Positions 26,577 to 34,481 of a stretch of DNA of 64,000 nt are shown here, piece after piece (position 1 is the stretch's first letter; each line of letters opens with the position of its first letter). Made by a program: the position numbers and the translations under genes. Source of the DNA: Sandaracinus amylolyticus. Its GTDB lineage: Bacteria > Myxococcota_A > Polyangia > Polyangiales > Sandaracinaceae. The stretch covers positions 6,696,001 to 6,760,000 of the forward strand of contig NZ_CP011125.1 in the NCBI RefSeq assembly GCF_000737325.1, in the 5' to 3' direction. The notes under the pieces were generated by a model. The model did no database searches, was not told the DNA's origin, and was given only the letters and a program-made list of their open reading frames with translations.

Positions 26577-27419
26577 TCAGCGGACGAGCAGCGCGAAACG
26601 CCCGGCGACCCGCGTCTCGTAGAGCCCATCGACGTCGTGGAGGTCGTACCGGCCCTCCACACCGACTCGGATCCACTGTCCGAAAACGTCTCCGACGACG
26701 TCGACCGCGAGGCCGATCGGCAGCGCGCCCCAGTGCCCTTCCTCCCAGTCCCAGTCGAGCTCCAGGTCGCCGACACCGACGCTGATCCACGGCGCCAGCG
26801 TCACCGCGACGACGGGCTGGATCGACGTGCGCTGCTCGGACGGTGCGAGGAACGTCCGGGTGAGCGCGCCGAGCGTCACCGGCCCGACGCGCGCGACGTA
26901 ACCGACGGCGGGCCCGGCGAGCACGTTGTCGCCGTCCTCGCCGCCGTCGGGATTCGCCGCGACGTCGGGTCGGAGCTCGAGCACCGGGCCCACCGCGAGC
27001 CGCCCCGGACCGAGGGGAACGAGCACGAGATCGAAGATCTCCGTGACACCGAGCCCCGACCCGCCCTCCGGGCGATCGATCTCGTACTCGATCGACAGCC
27101 GCGCGAGCTGCTGGACATCCCACGTCGAGAACGGGATCGCGGGGCGGATGATCAGCGTCGTGGCGTCGAGATCGCGCGGACCGTGGTACGTCGCGTCGTG
27201 CTCGACGAGCACGCTCAGCTGCGCGAGCGGCGCGATCGGATCGACGACCACGCGCGCGAGGTCTTCTTCGATCGTCGGCTCGGGCTCTTCGTCTCGCTGC
27301 GCGTGAACGGCGACGACGGGCGCGACGCCGATCGCGAGCGCCACGACGAGCGCACGACCTCCTCGCGCACCGCATCCTCGCGGACGATCGCGTCGCGCAC
27401 GATGTCGTCGGAGCTGCAC
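26577..27419 (-). CDS. Exported beta-strand-rich protein, outer-membrane-like
   Basis: A 280-residue protein starting at a GTG at 27419, with a basic N-terminus, a hydrophobic segment (ALVVALAIGVAPVVAVHAQ) and a likely signal-peptidase site after VHA. The mature part opens with an acidic stretch and then alternates hydrophobic and polar residues in strand-like runs (ATTLIIRPAIPF, RLAVGPVLELRPDV, RTSIQPVVAVTLAPWISVGVG). It ends in a strand finishing RFALLVR. This suggests an outer-membrane beta-barrel of about twelve strands. No specific family is recognised. It is convergent with the sulfatase gene and separated by 122 bp from the divergent DUF4239 gene. Confidence 0.6.
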   Translation of the reverse strand: MQLRRHRARRDRPRGCGARGGRALVVALAIGVAPVVAVHAQRDEEPEPTIEEDLARVVVDPIAPLAQLSVLVEHDATYHGPRDLDATTLIIRPAIPFSTWDVQQLARLSIEYEIDRPEGGSGLGVTEIFDLVLVPLGPGRLAVGPVLELRPDVAANPDGGEDGDNVLAGPAVGYVARVGPVTLGALTRTFLAPSEQRTSIQPVVAVTLAPWISVGVGDLELDWDWEEGHWGALPIGLAVDVVGDVFGQWIRVGVEGRYDLHDVDGLYETRVAGRFALLVR

Positions 27420-27541
27420 GTCGGAGCACCATAAGCTCGCCGGGTCGACTCGACGGCGAACCGCGAGGCATCGAGTCGCCGCGGTCGAACGGTTGGGCGC
27501 GTCGCCTCGAGCGCCACGCTGGAACGCGCGTTGCGGTCCCG

Positions 27542-28387
27542 ATGCCGCACCCGATGAGCGATCGGATCGTCGATGGCGCGCCGAGCTGGTGGGTCTCGCT
27601 GTTGCTCGGGATCGTGGTGCTCCTCGCCGCGACGGAGCTCGGGTTCCGCATCGGCGAGCGGCGATCGCGCAGCGCGCAGCAGGGCGCGATCGCGGGGCAG
27701 TCCGCCGCGACGCTCGCCGCGCTGCTCGGCATGCTCGGCCTGCTGCTCGCGTTCAGCTTCGGCATCGTCGAGGGCCGCTTCGCGATGCGAAAGCAGCTCG
27801 TGCTCGACGAGGCGAACGCGATCGGCACCGCGTACCTGCGCGCCGCGATGCTGCCGGATCCCCATCGCGAGCACGTGCAGGAGCTGCTCCGCGAGTACGT
27901 CGACACCCGCACGCCGCGCGCGCTCGAAGACGTCGACGCCGCGATGCGCCGCTCCGGGGCGCTGCATCGCCGGCTCTGGGCCGAAGCGGTCACGGCGGCG
28001 CGGCTCGATCCGCGATCCGAGCCCACGGCGCTGTTCGTCACCGCGCTGAACGACGTCATCGATCTCCACGAGGAGCGCGTCACCGTCGCGCTGCGGCAGC
28101 GACTGCCCGCGCCGGTCTTCCTCACGCTGATCGGCGTGGCGCTGCTCGGGATGTCGGTGCTCGGCTACGGTGCCGGCGTGACGAACGCCCGCGCCACGCT
28201 GCCGATCGTCGCGTTCGCCGTCGCCGTCGCGACGGTGATGGTCGTGATCGTCGAGCTCGATCGGCCCGGCGGCATCTTCCGCGTGAGCCAGTCGGCGATG
28301 CTCGACACGCGCGACGCGATGCGTCGCGACGCCGAGGTCGCGCGTGAGCGCGTGACGAGCGGTGGCGGCGCGCCGACGACGAAGTGA
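27542..28387 (+). CDS. DUF4239 (bestrophin-like) membrane protein
   Basis: A 281-residue membrane protein with two N-terminal and two C-terminal membrane segments enclosing a soluble helical part. FRIGERRSR, then SAATLAALLGMLGLLLAFSFG followed by RFAMRKQLVLDEANAIGTAYLRA is the DUF4239 signature, and DRPGGIFRVSQ occurs near the C-terminus as in the family. Some members are called bestrophin-like, but transport is not established. The ATG at 27542 (second Met at 27554) is used. It is a single gene, divergent from the outer-membrane-like gene and convergent with the acetyltransferase gene. Confidence 0.8.
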   Translation: MPHPMSDRIVDGAPSWWVSLLLGIVVLLAATELGFRIGERRSRSAQQGAIAGQSAATLAALLGMLGLLLAFSFGIVEGRFAMRKQLVLDEANAIGTAYLRAAMLPDPHREHVQELLREYVDTRTPRALEDVDAAMRRSGALHRRLWAEAVTAARLDPRSEPTALFVTALNDVIDLHEERVTVALRQRLPAPVFLTLIGVALLGMSVLGYGAGVTNARATLPIVAFAVAVATVMVVIVELDRPGGIFRVSQSAMLDTRDAMRRDAEVARERVTSGGGAPTTK

Positions 28388-28412
28388 CTCTCTCCGGCGA
28401 GTCGGCGCCGCG

Positions 28413-28925
28413 TCACTCGCGCGGCGCGTCGAGCATCTTCTCCATCACGAGCTGCTTCTCGCGCGCCACCGCGCGCGCGCCGTCGTGCGCTCGGTGCTCG
28501 ACCTCGGCGACGCGCTCGCCGACCTGGCGGTAGCCGAGCGCGCGATACAGACGTGCCGCGCGCTCGTTGTCGATCGCGACCGAGAGCTGCGCGATCGGGC
28601 GCCCCGCGCGCGCGATGACGCGCTCCCCGGCGCGCAGCAGCGCGCGGCCGATGCCGGCGCCGCGCAGCCCGGGCAACACGCGCAGCGCCCAGAGCAGCCC
28701 GTGTCGCTCGTCCGCGAGATCGACCCACAGCTGCCCCACCGGGAACGCGTCGGCTTCCGCGACCAACATCGACGCCGTTCCGCGCTGATGATCGCGCCAG
28801 ACGCGACGGAACGTGTCGCGATGTGCGGTGAAGGTGCCCATCCACTCGAGCGGCTCGAGATCGGCCTCGCGGCAGGGGCGAATGTGGAAACGAACCGTGG
28901 CTAGGAAGTCGTGGGGTCCGTTCAT
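28413..28925 (-). CDS. GNAT-family N-acetyltransferase
   Basis: A 170-residue protein with the GNAT fold. A beta-strand (LWALRVLPGLRGAGIGRALL) carries the acetyl-CoA binding motif A (R-G-x-G-I-G). A later strand-helix (LSVAIDNERAARLYRALGY) matches motif B with the N-x-x-A-x-x-L-Y pattern. The substrate is unknown. The ATG at 28925 is used. It is convergent with the DUF4239 gene (25-bp gap). Nothing indicates an antibiotic-resistance role. Confidence 0.85.
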   Translation of the reverse strand: MNGPHDFLATVRFHIRPCREADLEPLEWMGTFTAHRDTFRRVWRDHQRGTASMLVAEADAFPVGQLWVDLADERHGLLWALRVLPGLRGAGIGRALLRAGERVIARAGRPIAQLSVAIDNERAARLYRALGYRQVGERVAEVEHRAHDGARAVAREKQLVMEKMLDAPRE

Positions 28926-29038
28926 CGGTCGCAGACTCTAGCGACCGCGGCCGCGTCCAGAGCACGATTCGTGAGGTCCGGCGCGACGCGGCCCGCGACC
29001 GCGGAACGAGCGCCCGAGTCGCGCTCGTCCGCGCCTAC

Positions 29039-29284
29039 ATGACGCGTGTGCACATCCTCATCGCGCAGGACCCGCCCGAACGCCGTCGCGAGCGCCCCGA
29101 GATCCCCGTCGATCCCGAGAAGAAGAAAGACGAGCCCGAGATCGACGAGCGCCCCCGGCGCGAGCCGGAGATCATCGAGACGCCCGATCCCGACGAGCCC
29201 GAGATGCCGCCCGCCCCGCCGGGTGAGCAGCCGGAGATCGACGAGCAGCGCCGCGCTCCGGACGGTCCCGTGCCGCGTCGCTGA
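29039..29284 (+). CDS. Small Pro/Glu-rich, probably disordered protein
   Basis: An 81-residue protein composed mostly of Pro, Glu, Asp and Arg (EIPVDPEKKKDEPEIDE, EIIETPDPDEPEMPP, with an E-P-E-I motif repeated about four times). There is no signal peptide or membrane segment. The regular PEI/PEID repeats suggest an extended, disordered linker or scaffold-type protein. The ATG at 29039 has only a weak upstream ribosome site. No homologue is recognised; it may be lineage-specific. Confidence 0.5.
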   Translation: MTRVHILIAQDPPERRRERPEIPVDPEKKKDEPEIDERPRREPEIIETPDPDEPEMPPAPPGEQPEIDEQRRAPDGPVPRR

Positions 29285-29287
29285 CGC

Positions 29288-29923
29288 GTGCGGCTCCACG
29301 CGCGAAGCGACGTCGTGCGCCCTGCCGACACGCCGTCGAGCGCCAGCCCGAGCGCTTCATGCGCTCGAAGCGCGCGTCGAGCTTCGTGGCGTCACCGCAG
29401 CGCGCGCGTCATTCGACCGCGTCGCGCTCGCGCGAGCTTCGCCGCGAGGTCATCGACCGATCAGCACCGCGCCGGGCGGGACTCGGCGCGTTTCTCGGCT
29501 GCGGCGCTCGCCTCCGGCTGCAGCAGCTCCGGGTGCGAAGGTGCGTGCGCGTGTCGCGGCACCGAGTGTCAGTGCCCGTCGTCGGGCGACTGCCTCGTCG
29601 ACTGCATCGGTGATTGCGATCTGACCTGCAATGGATCCGGCAGCTGCGACTTCCGATGCGTCGACGGCTGCGACACTGCGTGCACGGGATCGGGCGCGTG
29701 CGTCGTCACGGTCGGTCCGCTGAGCAGCGTCGCGTGCCCCGGCTCGGGCGGATGCGACGTGCTCTGCGAGGGCGACTGCGCGGTCGATTGTCCCGGGAGC
29801 GGCGAGTGCATCGTGCGCTGCCCGGCGGGCGCGGTGTGCACGCTCGACCGCTGCTCGGGCGATGTCGTCGAGTGCGGCGACGGTGTCGCCGTGTGCAACG
29901 GAGCGTGTCCTCCGGCGCGTTGA
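29288..29923 (+). CDS. Cysteine-rich repeat protein, probably exported
   Basis: The C-terminal ~135 residues hold about 26 cysteines in a repeating pattern: GDCLVDC, GDCDLTC, GSGSCDFRC, DGCDTAC, GSGACVV, GSGGCDVLC, GDCAVDC, GSGECIVRC. This suggests stacked disulfide loops or metal-binding turns, so an extracellular site is likely. An AAALASGC just before this region looks like a lipobox, but the upstream part of the frame (from GTG at 29288) is Arg/Ser-rich and not signal-like. The true start is therefore unclear: it may be internal, or a frameshift may separate signal and body. No named family is recognised. Confidence 0.55.
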   Translation: MRLHARSDVVRPADTPSSASPSASCARSARRASWRHRSARVIRPRRARASFAARSSTDQHRAGRDSARFSAAALASGCSSSGCEGACACRGTECQCPSSGDCLVDCIGDCDLTCNGSGSCDFRCVDGCDTACTGSGACVVTVGPLSSVACPGSGGCDVLCEGDCAVDCPGSGECIVRCPAGAVCTLDRCSGDVVECGDGVAVCNGACPPAR

Positions 29924-29980
29924 GCCGCACGCGCGAGAGCGGCGACGTTCGTAGAGCGCCGGGCGTGGAAGTCGCGCGGA

Positions 29981-30505
29981 TCACTCGGCGCGCGGATCGC
30001 GACGCGTTCGCGGGTGCCCCGTCTCGATCACGCTCGTCGCGCTTCGCGCCCCTCCGCGATCGAGCGCGACGATCTCTCCCGCGATCGCCGCGCGCACGGC
30101 CTCCACGATCGCGTCGAGACCCGCTCCCATCGCGACGATGCGAGCGCCCGCGATTCGCGCGGTCCGCTCGTCGCCCGCGCGGCTGTCGGCCGACGTCGCG
30201 ATCACCGCCGGCACGTCGCGTTGATCGGCGAGCGTGCGGATGCGTCGCACGAACGCGAGCGCATCGTGCAGCGCCATCCCGAACCCCGTGAGCACGACGT
30301 CGACGTGGAAGCTGCCCAGCACCGCGATCGCCTCCGACGTGCTCGACACCGTGATCGGGCGCGTGCCCGCGTCGCGCAGGTGCGCCGAGAGCGCGAGCGA
30401 TGCGCCTGGGCGCTGCTCGACGATCAGCACCGCGGGGGCGACGACGCTGGGACAGAAGCGAGTCTGGAAGGACGACATGGACGTCGGATCGGGCGACGGT
30501 GTCAT
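29981..30505 (-). CDS. Receiver-like protein lacking the phospho-acceptor Asp
   Basis: A 174-residue stand-alone protein. Residues 25-150 follow the CheY fold: LIVEQRPGASLALSAHLRDAG, a third strand VDVVLTGFGMALHD and PAVIATSADS. The conserved Asp at the end of strand 3 (usually LTDLGMP or similar) is replaced by Gly, and the acidic pair in the first loop is reduced to a single Glu. Phosphorylation of the usual kind is thus unlikely. No output domain follows; the C-terminus is basic. It diverges from a canonical receiver protein at 30578. It may be a constitutive or competing partner of that protein; this is inference. Confidence 0.65.
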   Translation of the reverse strand: MTPSPDPTSMSSFQTRFCPSVVAPAVLIVEQRPGASLALSAHLRDAGTRPITVSSTSEAIAVLGSFHVDVVLTGFGMALHDALAFVRRIRTLADQRDVPAVIATSADSRAGDERTARIAGARIVAMGAGLDAIVEAVRAAIAGEIVALDRGGARSATSVIETGHPRTRRDPRAE

Positions 30506-30577
30506 CTCGGTCCGCGCATCGAGGTCTCAATACGCGAACCCGCTCGCTCTGGAGGATCTCGCGAGTAGACTCGTCGG

Positions 30578-31021
30578 ATGGCGAGACCGCGTGGGGCCCG
30601 GAGGCCTCGTTCGGAGCGCATGCCCGCCGCTTCGTCGGCGACCTATCCCGTCGTCTCGCGCGCCGGCAGGGCCGTGCTGGTCGAAGATCACGACGATCTC
30701 CGCGATGCGATCACCGAGTGGCTGGAGAGCGCAGGGTGGGTGGTGCGCGCGTACGCGAGCGCCGATGCGGCGCTGCTCTCGGTGCGCAGTGAGCTACCCG
30801 ACGTCGTCGTCACGGACTTCAACACCGGCACGCTCAGCGGACCCGCGCTCGCGCGCGAGCTGCGCCTCGATCCTTCGACACGCGGGGTCGCGATCGTGGG
30901 CATGAGCGGCTCGCTCGAGCCGAGCCCCGCCATGCTGCGGTTCTTCGACGCGTTCCTTCCGAAGCCAGTCGTGCTCGCGGAGCTCGAGGCGCTCATGCGC
31001 CGCGCATCGACGAGCCGCTGA
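30578..31021 (+). CDS. Stand-alone response-regulator receiver protein
   Basis: A 147-residue protein with an intact receiver domain: LVEDHDDLRDAI supplies the acidic pair, VVVTDFNTGTLSG carries the phospho-acceptor Asp, VGMSGS the switch Ser/Thr region and FLPKPVVLAEL the conserved Lys. There is no output domain, so it acts through protein contacts (as CheY or a phosphorelay intermediate do). The ATG at 30578 adds a basic N-terminal extension; the ATG at 30620 is equally plausible. No kinase gene is adjacent. Nearby are two degenerate receiver-like genes and the family A/B pair. Confidence 0.8.
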   Translation: MARPRGARRPRSERMPAASSATYPVVSRAGRAVLVEDHDDLRDAITEWLESAGWVVRAYASADAALLSVRSELPDVVVTDFNTGTLSGPALARELRLDPSTRGVAIVGMSGSLEPSPAMLRFFDAFLPKPVVLAELEALMRRASTSR

Positions 31022-31071
31022 CGCCGCCGCTCGAGACGTCCTCGCGGTGCATCGACGCGCGGGGATCGCGA

Positions 31072-31359
31072 TCACGCGCTTCGGCGCGTCGATCCGCGCG
31101 CGAGCTCCTCGACGAGCGCGTGCTTCCGCGCCTCGACGGAGAGGGCGATCGCCTTGATCTGCATCGACGCGAGCTCCGCTCTCCGCTCGGCGTCGTGGCT
31201 GAGCTCGAGCTCCTCTGCCAGCAGACCCACCAGCTGTCGCGCCGCTGCACAGCGTTCGGCCCAGGCGTGTGGTGGCGGTGCCGCGTCGGCGCCCACGAGC
31301 GCACCGGCGAGCAACGCGTACGTCGCAGCCCACTTCTGGGCACGCTCTTCGTCCCCCAT
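31072..31359 (-). CDS. Small helical protein, family A (copy 3)
   Basis: A 95-residue, charged, helical protein. The ATG at 31359 follows a good ribosome site (CCGGAG). It aligns with the genes at 6940 and 7430: AQKWAATYALLAGAL, then AWAERCAAARQLVGLLAEEL and IALSVEARKHALVEEL. It lacks signal and membrane segments. It is divergent from a family B gene at 31481 with a 121-bp gap, whereas at 7.4 kb A and B are in tandem. Association of A and B at two loci in different orientation supports a functional link. Function unknown. Confidence 0.6.
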   Translation of the reverse strand: MGDEERAQKWAATYALLAGALVGADAAPPPHAWAERCAAARQLVGLLAEELELSHDAERRAELASMQIKAIALSVEARKHALVEELARGSTRRSA

Positions 31360-31480
31360 CTCAGGCTCCGGAGGTAGGTGCGCTCCCGGAGGTCGCAATC
31401 GCAGCCGAGCCGCGCGGCTGATCCAGATCATCCCGCGATGGCGAGCTCTCGTCCCGCGACCACATTCTGTGTCTCGTCGC

Positions 31481-31756
31481 ATGAGCGCCGAAGACGAGGT
31501 GAGAGTGCTGCTCGAGCGAGCCGCGAGGCTCCTCTCCCATGCGCACGCCGTCGGGGACGAGTCGCCCCACGTTCGCGACGAGCTCGCGCCGCTCTTCACG
31601 GCGGCGTTGGTCGCGCTCGGCGATGCCCAATGGCGCGCGTGGTCCGGCGCGTTCCACGTGCGCGATGCGCTGCGGCACGCGCGTGAAGCAGAGCGCGCCG
31701 CGAACGCGCTCGAGCGCGCGGTCGAGATCGCGGCGCGCGCGCGCGAGGCGAGCTAA
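31481..31756 (+). CDS. Small helical protein, family B (copy 3)
   Basis: A 91-residue helical protein starting at the ATG at 31481. Its core (LERAARLLSHAHAV and VRDELAPLFTAALVALGDAQ) matches the family B protein at 7755-8012 closely, and LRHAREAERAANALERA matches the C-terminal helix. It diverges from the family A gene and its stop overlaps the stop of the convergent receiver-like gene. No signal, membrane segment or known motif is visible. Confidence 0.6.
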   Translation: MSAEDEVRVLLERAARLLSHAHAVGDESPHVRDELAPLFTAALVALGDAQWRAWSGAFHVRDALRHAREAERAANALERAVEIAARAREAS

Positions 31757-32202
31757 CCCAGCGCCCAGTCGAGGGGCGCGAGGAGGTCGGGCTCGATCGT
31801 CGACGGCGCGCGACGTACGCCCCGGCGAGCGCTCCCGACCTGCGCAGCGATCGCCGCGACGAGGTCGACGCGCACGATCGGCCAGCCGAGGAGCTCGTCG
31901 ACGACGGAGAGCAAGCGCGCGTTGCTGCTCGTCAGTCGGCGGGTCTCGAGCCAACACACGCGCGGTGCGTCGGCGCATCGAGCAGCGGCGTGCGCGAGCG
32001 GCCTCGCCCAGGCGCCGTCGCTCACGATGAGCACGATCACGTCGAACGACGACACCGCGAGGAGCCCGCCAGCCCGAGCCGGCGGAGCGCCGATCGCCAT
32101 GTGCCCGGCCTCGGCGAGCCACTCGAGCACGGCATGCAGACGCGACGGCTCTTCGTCCACGACGAGAACCCGCCCGTGCAGCGGGGCGGCGCAAGTCATC
32201 AT
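31753..32202 (-). CDS. Degenerate receiver-like protein
   Basis: A 149-residue protein whose first 120 residues follow the receiver pattern: VLVVDEEPSRLHAVLEWLAEAGH with an acidic cluster, then FDVIVLIVSDGAWARPL in place of the usual strand 3 with Asp. The phospho-acceptor position appears lost, or shifted to the SD two residues later. There is no output domain. Its start (ATG-ATG at 32202) is about 120 bp from the left repeat of the integrated element. It lies convergent with the family B gene. It is probably a non-phosphorylated relative of the 30578 protein. Confidence 0.6.
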   Translation of the reverse strand: MMTCAAPLHGRVLVVDEEPSRLHAVLEWLAEAGHMAIGAPPARAGGLLAVSSFDVIVLIVSDGAWARPLAHAAARCADAPRVCWLETRRLTSSNARLLSVVDELLGWPIVRVDLVAAIAAQVGSARRGVRRAPSTIEPDLLAPLDWALG

Positions 32203-32325
32203 CGCGCCCCGTCATGGACACCGACGCGAGCGACGCAATCGAGCGCGCGTCGACGCACCGAACGTGGTGCGCGAGCGAAGGCCTCGCGCCGGGGGGAGCG
32301 CGCGTCGTCGCACTCTACTCGTCGA

Positions 32326-32382
32326 TGCCGGGAGAGGGATTCGAACCCTCATGCCTCTTCCGAGGCGTGGGATTTTAAATCC
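32326..32382 (-). repeat. Left attachment repeat: displaced 3' part of tRNA-Leu
   Basis: These 57 bp match 44207-44263 with one mismatch (T/C at position 15). On the minus strand they are the anticodon loop to the 3' end of tRNA-Leu(UAA), including the TTCGA of the T loop, but there is no 5' half. This is the partial copy left when an element integrates into a tRNA gene, and marks the left end of the element. Confidence 0.9.
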
Positions 32383-32411
32383 TCATGCCGCGCACAATTT
32401 CGGCGCGAATG

Positions 32412-33557
32412 TCAGACTTTCGCGTCGTGCGGGGGCAGTGCGGGGGCAATAGATGCGAGCGCGTTGACCGCGTCGCGCATGTGGTCGTCCGCGAGGTGCG
32501 CGTACCGCCGAGTCGTCGCGATCGTGGTGTGCCCGAGCAGTCGTTGGATCACGTCGAGCCCGATGCCGGCCTCGCGCGTTCGAGTCGCGAACGTATGCCG
32601 GAGATCGTGCAGCCTCAGATCGTCGATCTGCGCCGCGTCCGCGACCTCGCGGAAGGCGCGCGTCGCGCGCTCGGCGCGCCTCGCAGCCTCGCTCCGCCCG
32701 CGTCCGGGGCCGAGCGTCAGCGGGATCAGGAACGCCGTAGGTTCGCCCTCCTGCGCGAGCAGCGACGCGACGATCGAGCGAACGTCGGGATGCATCGGCA
32801 CGGTGCGCGGGGTGCCCGTCTTGGTGTGCTCGATCGTGATCGCGCCGCGCGCGAGGTCCACGTCGGCTCGGCGGAGCTTCGTCAGCTCGCTCCGTCGGGC
32901 GCCGGTGAGCATCGCGAGCACGACGAGCACGCGCAGCTCGGGATCGAGCCGATCGATCGCGTCGAGTAGGCGCCGCTGCTCGTCGGCGCGCACGTGGCGG
33001 ATCCGCTCCTGAGGTTCGGGCAGGAGCTTGCGCTTTCGAATCCGCGCGGCGGTCTCGATCGAGATGATGCCGCGCTCTTCCCACCAGGACGCCGCGTGTT
33101 TGAGCGTCGCGAGGTGTCGGTTGATCGTCGCGGGCGCGCGGCCGGGCTCCGCCTCGAACGCATCGAGAGCCGTGATCGTGATCTTCTCGGGTGCCGTGCC
33201 CTGCCCCAGCGACGCGCACCACGCGGCAGCGTGCGATCGACGATTCGCGATCGAGCGTAAGCCGCGCGCCTTGAGGTGCGCGAGGTACTGATCGAACGCC
33301 GCGCGTAGCGTGAGCCGTGCGGGCGCGTCGTCCCGGACCTCGCCGCCGCCCGGCGCGGGGATCGGACCGCCGGCCATCGCGGCCGTGAGAACCTCCTGGG
33401 CGCGGCGCGTCGCAGTCGCCTTGTTCACCCCGACGGGGAGCGCCTCCTTGTGGCGCTGTTTCGAGCCGTCCTTGGCGCCGTACCGGAGATCGATCCGGTA
33501 GCGCCCGTCCTTGCCCTTGATCAGACCCCGGACCCCTGTTCTCGACGGCAGCGGCAT
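32412..33557 (-). CDS. int: Tyrosine-type site-specific integrase
   Basis: A 381-residue recombinase that should catalyse integration and excision at the tRNA-Leu site. Domains: an AP2-like or arm-binding N-terminus (GVRGLIKGKDGRYRIDLRYG), a core-binding SAM-like domain (ARLTLRAAFDQYLAHLKARG), and the catalytic domain with Arg in GARRSELTKL, HDLRHTF, LLGHTTIATT and the nucleophile Tyr in RRYAHL. The ATG at 33557 gives the expected length; the open frame upstream is shadow. It ends 30 bp from the left attachment repeat, and its last codons include a repeated GCGGGGGCA motif that could be an arm site. It diverges from the excisionase-like gene. Confidence 0.93.
   Translation of the reverse strand: MPLPSRTGVRGLIKGKDGRYRIDLRYGAKDGSKQRHKEALPVGVNKATATRRAQEVLTAAMAGGPIPAPGGGEVRDDAPARLTLRAAFDQYLAHLKARGLRSIANRRSHAAAWCASLGQGTAPEKITITALDAFEAEPGRAPATINRHLATLKHAASWWEERGIISIETAARIRKRKLLPEPQERIRHVRADEQRRLLDAIDRLDPELRVLVVLAMLTGARRSELTKLRRADVDLARGAITIEHTKTGTPRTVPMHPDVRSIVASLLAQEGEPTAFLIPLTLGPGRGRSEAARRAERATRAFREVADAAQIDDLRLHDLRHTFATRTREAGIGLDVIQRLLGHTTIATTRRYAHLADDHMRDAVNALASIAPALPPHDAKV
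32428..32450 (+). repeat. Putative integrase arm-type repeat, left
   Basis: Two tandem copies of TGCGGGGGCA followed by AT lie within the 3' end of int, 46 bp from the left attachment repeat. An almost identical pair, in the same orientation, occurs at 44091-44112 near the right end. A further GGGGGCAATC lies at 33571, just upstream of int. Such repeats at both ends are typical of integrase arm sites. This is an inference from position and repetition; GC-rich context raises the chance of coincidence. Confidence 0.4.
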
Positions 33558-33790
33558 GCATGGGATATACGGGGGCAATCGACCGAGAGCAACCAGGAAC
33601 TTTCCGCGTTGACCAGAACGCGCCCCCGATCCAGGTTTGCGGCATGAACCCCAGGGCGGACGCGCCCGGGGCCCCCGGGATCCTCTCGGGGGCGTAACGA
33701 GCCCGACGGGGTGGTGACGGCCGCGATTTCGCGCGTGCGGCCCGGACCGGAGCAGAGAGCGCAAAGACCCTTCCGCTACGCGGAGGCGCC

Positions 33791-34039
33791 GTGCTCTCTC
33801 CCGATGACGTTCGCGCCCTGATCCGTTCCGAGATCGCCGCCCTCGGTCCCCGTCGTCGCGCCCCAGCGCTGTTGACGATCGAGGAAGTCGCGAGCGCCGC
33901 CCGCGCGCCCGTGGGTAGCGTCCGTGACTGGATCGCCCGAGGCGACCTCCGAGCGCAGCGCCCCGGCCGTCGCGTGCTGGTGCGCAGACGGGATCTCGCG
34001 GCGTGGCTCGGCTGCACCGAGGACGAGATCGAGATCTGA
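33791..34039 (+). CDS. Excisionase-like winged-helix DNA-binding protein
   Basis: An 82-residue protein of the excisionase / HTH_17 type. LLTIEEVASAARAPVGSVRDWIARGDLRAQRPGRRVLVRRRDLAAWL has the MerR-like winged-helix layout: a strand, the recognition helix (VGSVRDWIARG), and a wing with Arg residues. The N-terminal 25 residues form an acidic/basic helix. The ATG at 33791 is used. It is divergent from int across 233 bp, a usual position for a directionality factor or AlpA-like activator. Which role it plays cannot be decided from sequence. Confidence 0.75.
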   Translation: MLSPDDVRALIRSEIAALGPRRRAPALLTIEEVASAARAPVGSVRDWIARGDLRAQRPGRRVLVRRRDLAAWLGCTEDEIEI

Positions 34040-34064
34040 CGCGCGCCGCCGCCGGGGACTGACA

Positions 34065-34094
34065 CGGAATGACCATTCATGTATGGCCATTCCG
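34065..34094. promoter_or_regulatory. 12-bp inverted repeat, likely operator
   Basis: The arms CGGAATGACCAT and ATGGCCATTCCG flank a TCATGT centre and are complementary at 11 of 12 positions. The palindrome sits between the excisionase-like gene and the MerR-like regulator, 33 bp upstream of the latter's GTG. It is more AT-rich than its surroundings. It is a good candidate operator for autoregulation of the regulator. Confidence 0.6.
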
Positions 34095-34127
34095 TGGGCG
34101 TGGTATTGTTACTCGGGAGGTCGAGCC

Positions 34128-34481
34128 GTGCAAGACGAAATGAATGTTGCCGAGGTGGCGCAGTTTCACAACGTGACCGAGTTGTCCGTTCGCGCGTGGG
34201 TGCGGAAGGGGCTGCTAGTTCCCTCCCGGCAGGGGCGTCGAGGACGCGGCAACGGCTTCCGGTTCAACCGTGCGGACGTGGTCGCGTTCACACCCCCCTC
34301 GCAGGCTCGTGGCCGCGCCGCGGAGGCGCGAGCCCTCGCGAGTCTGACCCCCGAGGAACGGGCGACGGTCGATCGCCTGCGGCGGGATCTCGGCCTGCCC
34401 GAGGCCGCCGATCTCCGAGTGATCGTGATCCGCGGGATGCTCGCGCAGCTGGAGAAGATGCTTCCGACGGGTGCGCGATGA
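34128..34481 (+). CDS. MerR-like HTH regulator of the element
   Basis: A 117-residue protein with an N-terminal MerR-type winged helix (MNVAEVAQFHNVTELSVRAWVRKGLLVPSR followed by a basic wing and FRFNRADVVAF) and a helical C-terminal half with LTPEERATVDRLRRDLGLPE. The GTG at 34128 has a strong GGGAGG seven bases upstream; the in-frame ATG at 34140 is possible. A 12-bp palindrome lies just upstream. Its TGA overlaps the next ATG by 4 bp. It probably controls the replication module and perhaps itself. Confidence 0.75.
   Translation: MQDEMNVAEVAQFHNVTELSVRAWVRKGLLVPSRQGRRGRGNGFRFNRADVVAFTPPSQARGRAAEARALASLTPEERATVDRLRRDLGLPEAADLRVIVIRGMLAQLEKMLPTGAR

Noticed and set aside
29981-30505. A normal response regulator
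   Set aside because: The Asp at the end of strand 3 is replaced by Gly; it is listed as receiver-like only.
32326-32410. A second tRNA-Leu gene
   Set aside because: Only the part from the anticodon loop to the 3' end is present; there is no acceptor 5' strand or D arm, so it is an attachment-site remnant.
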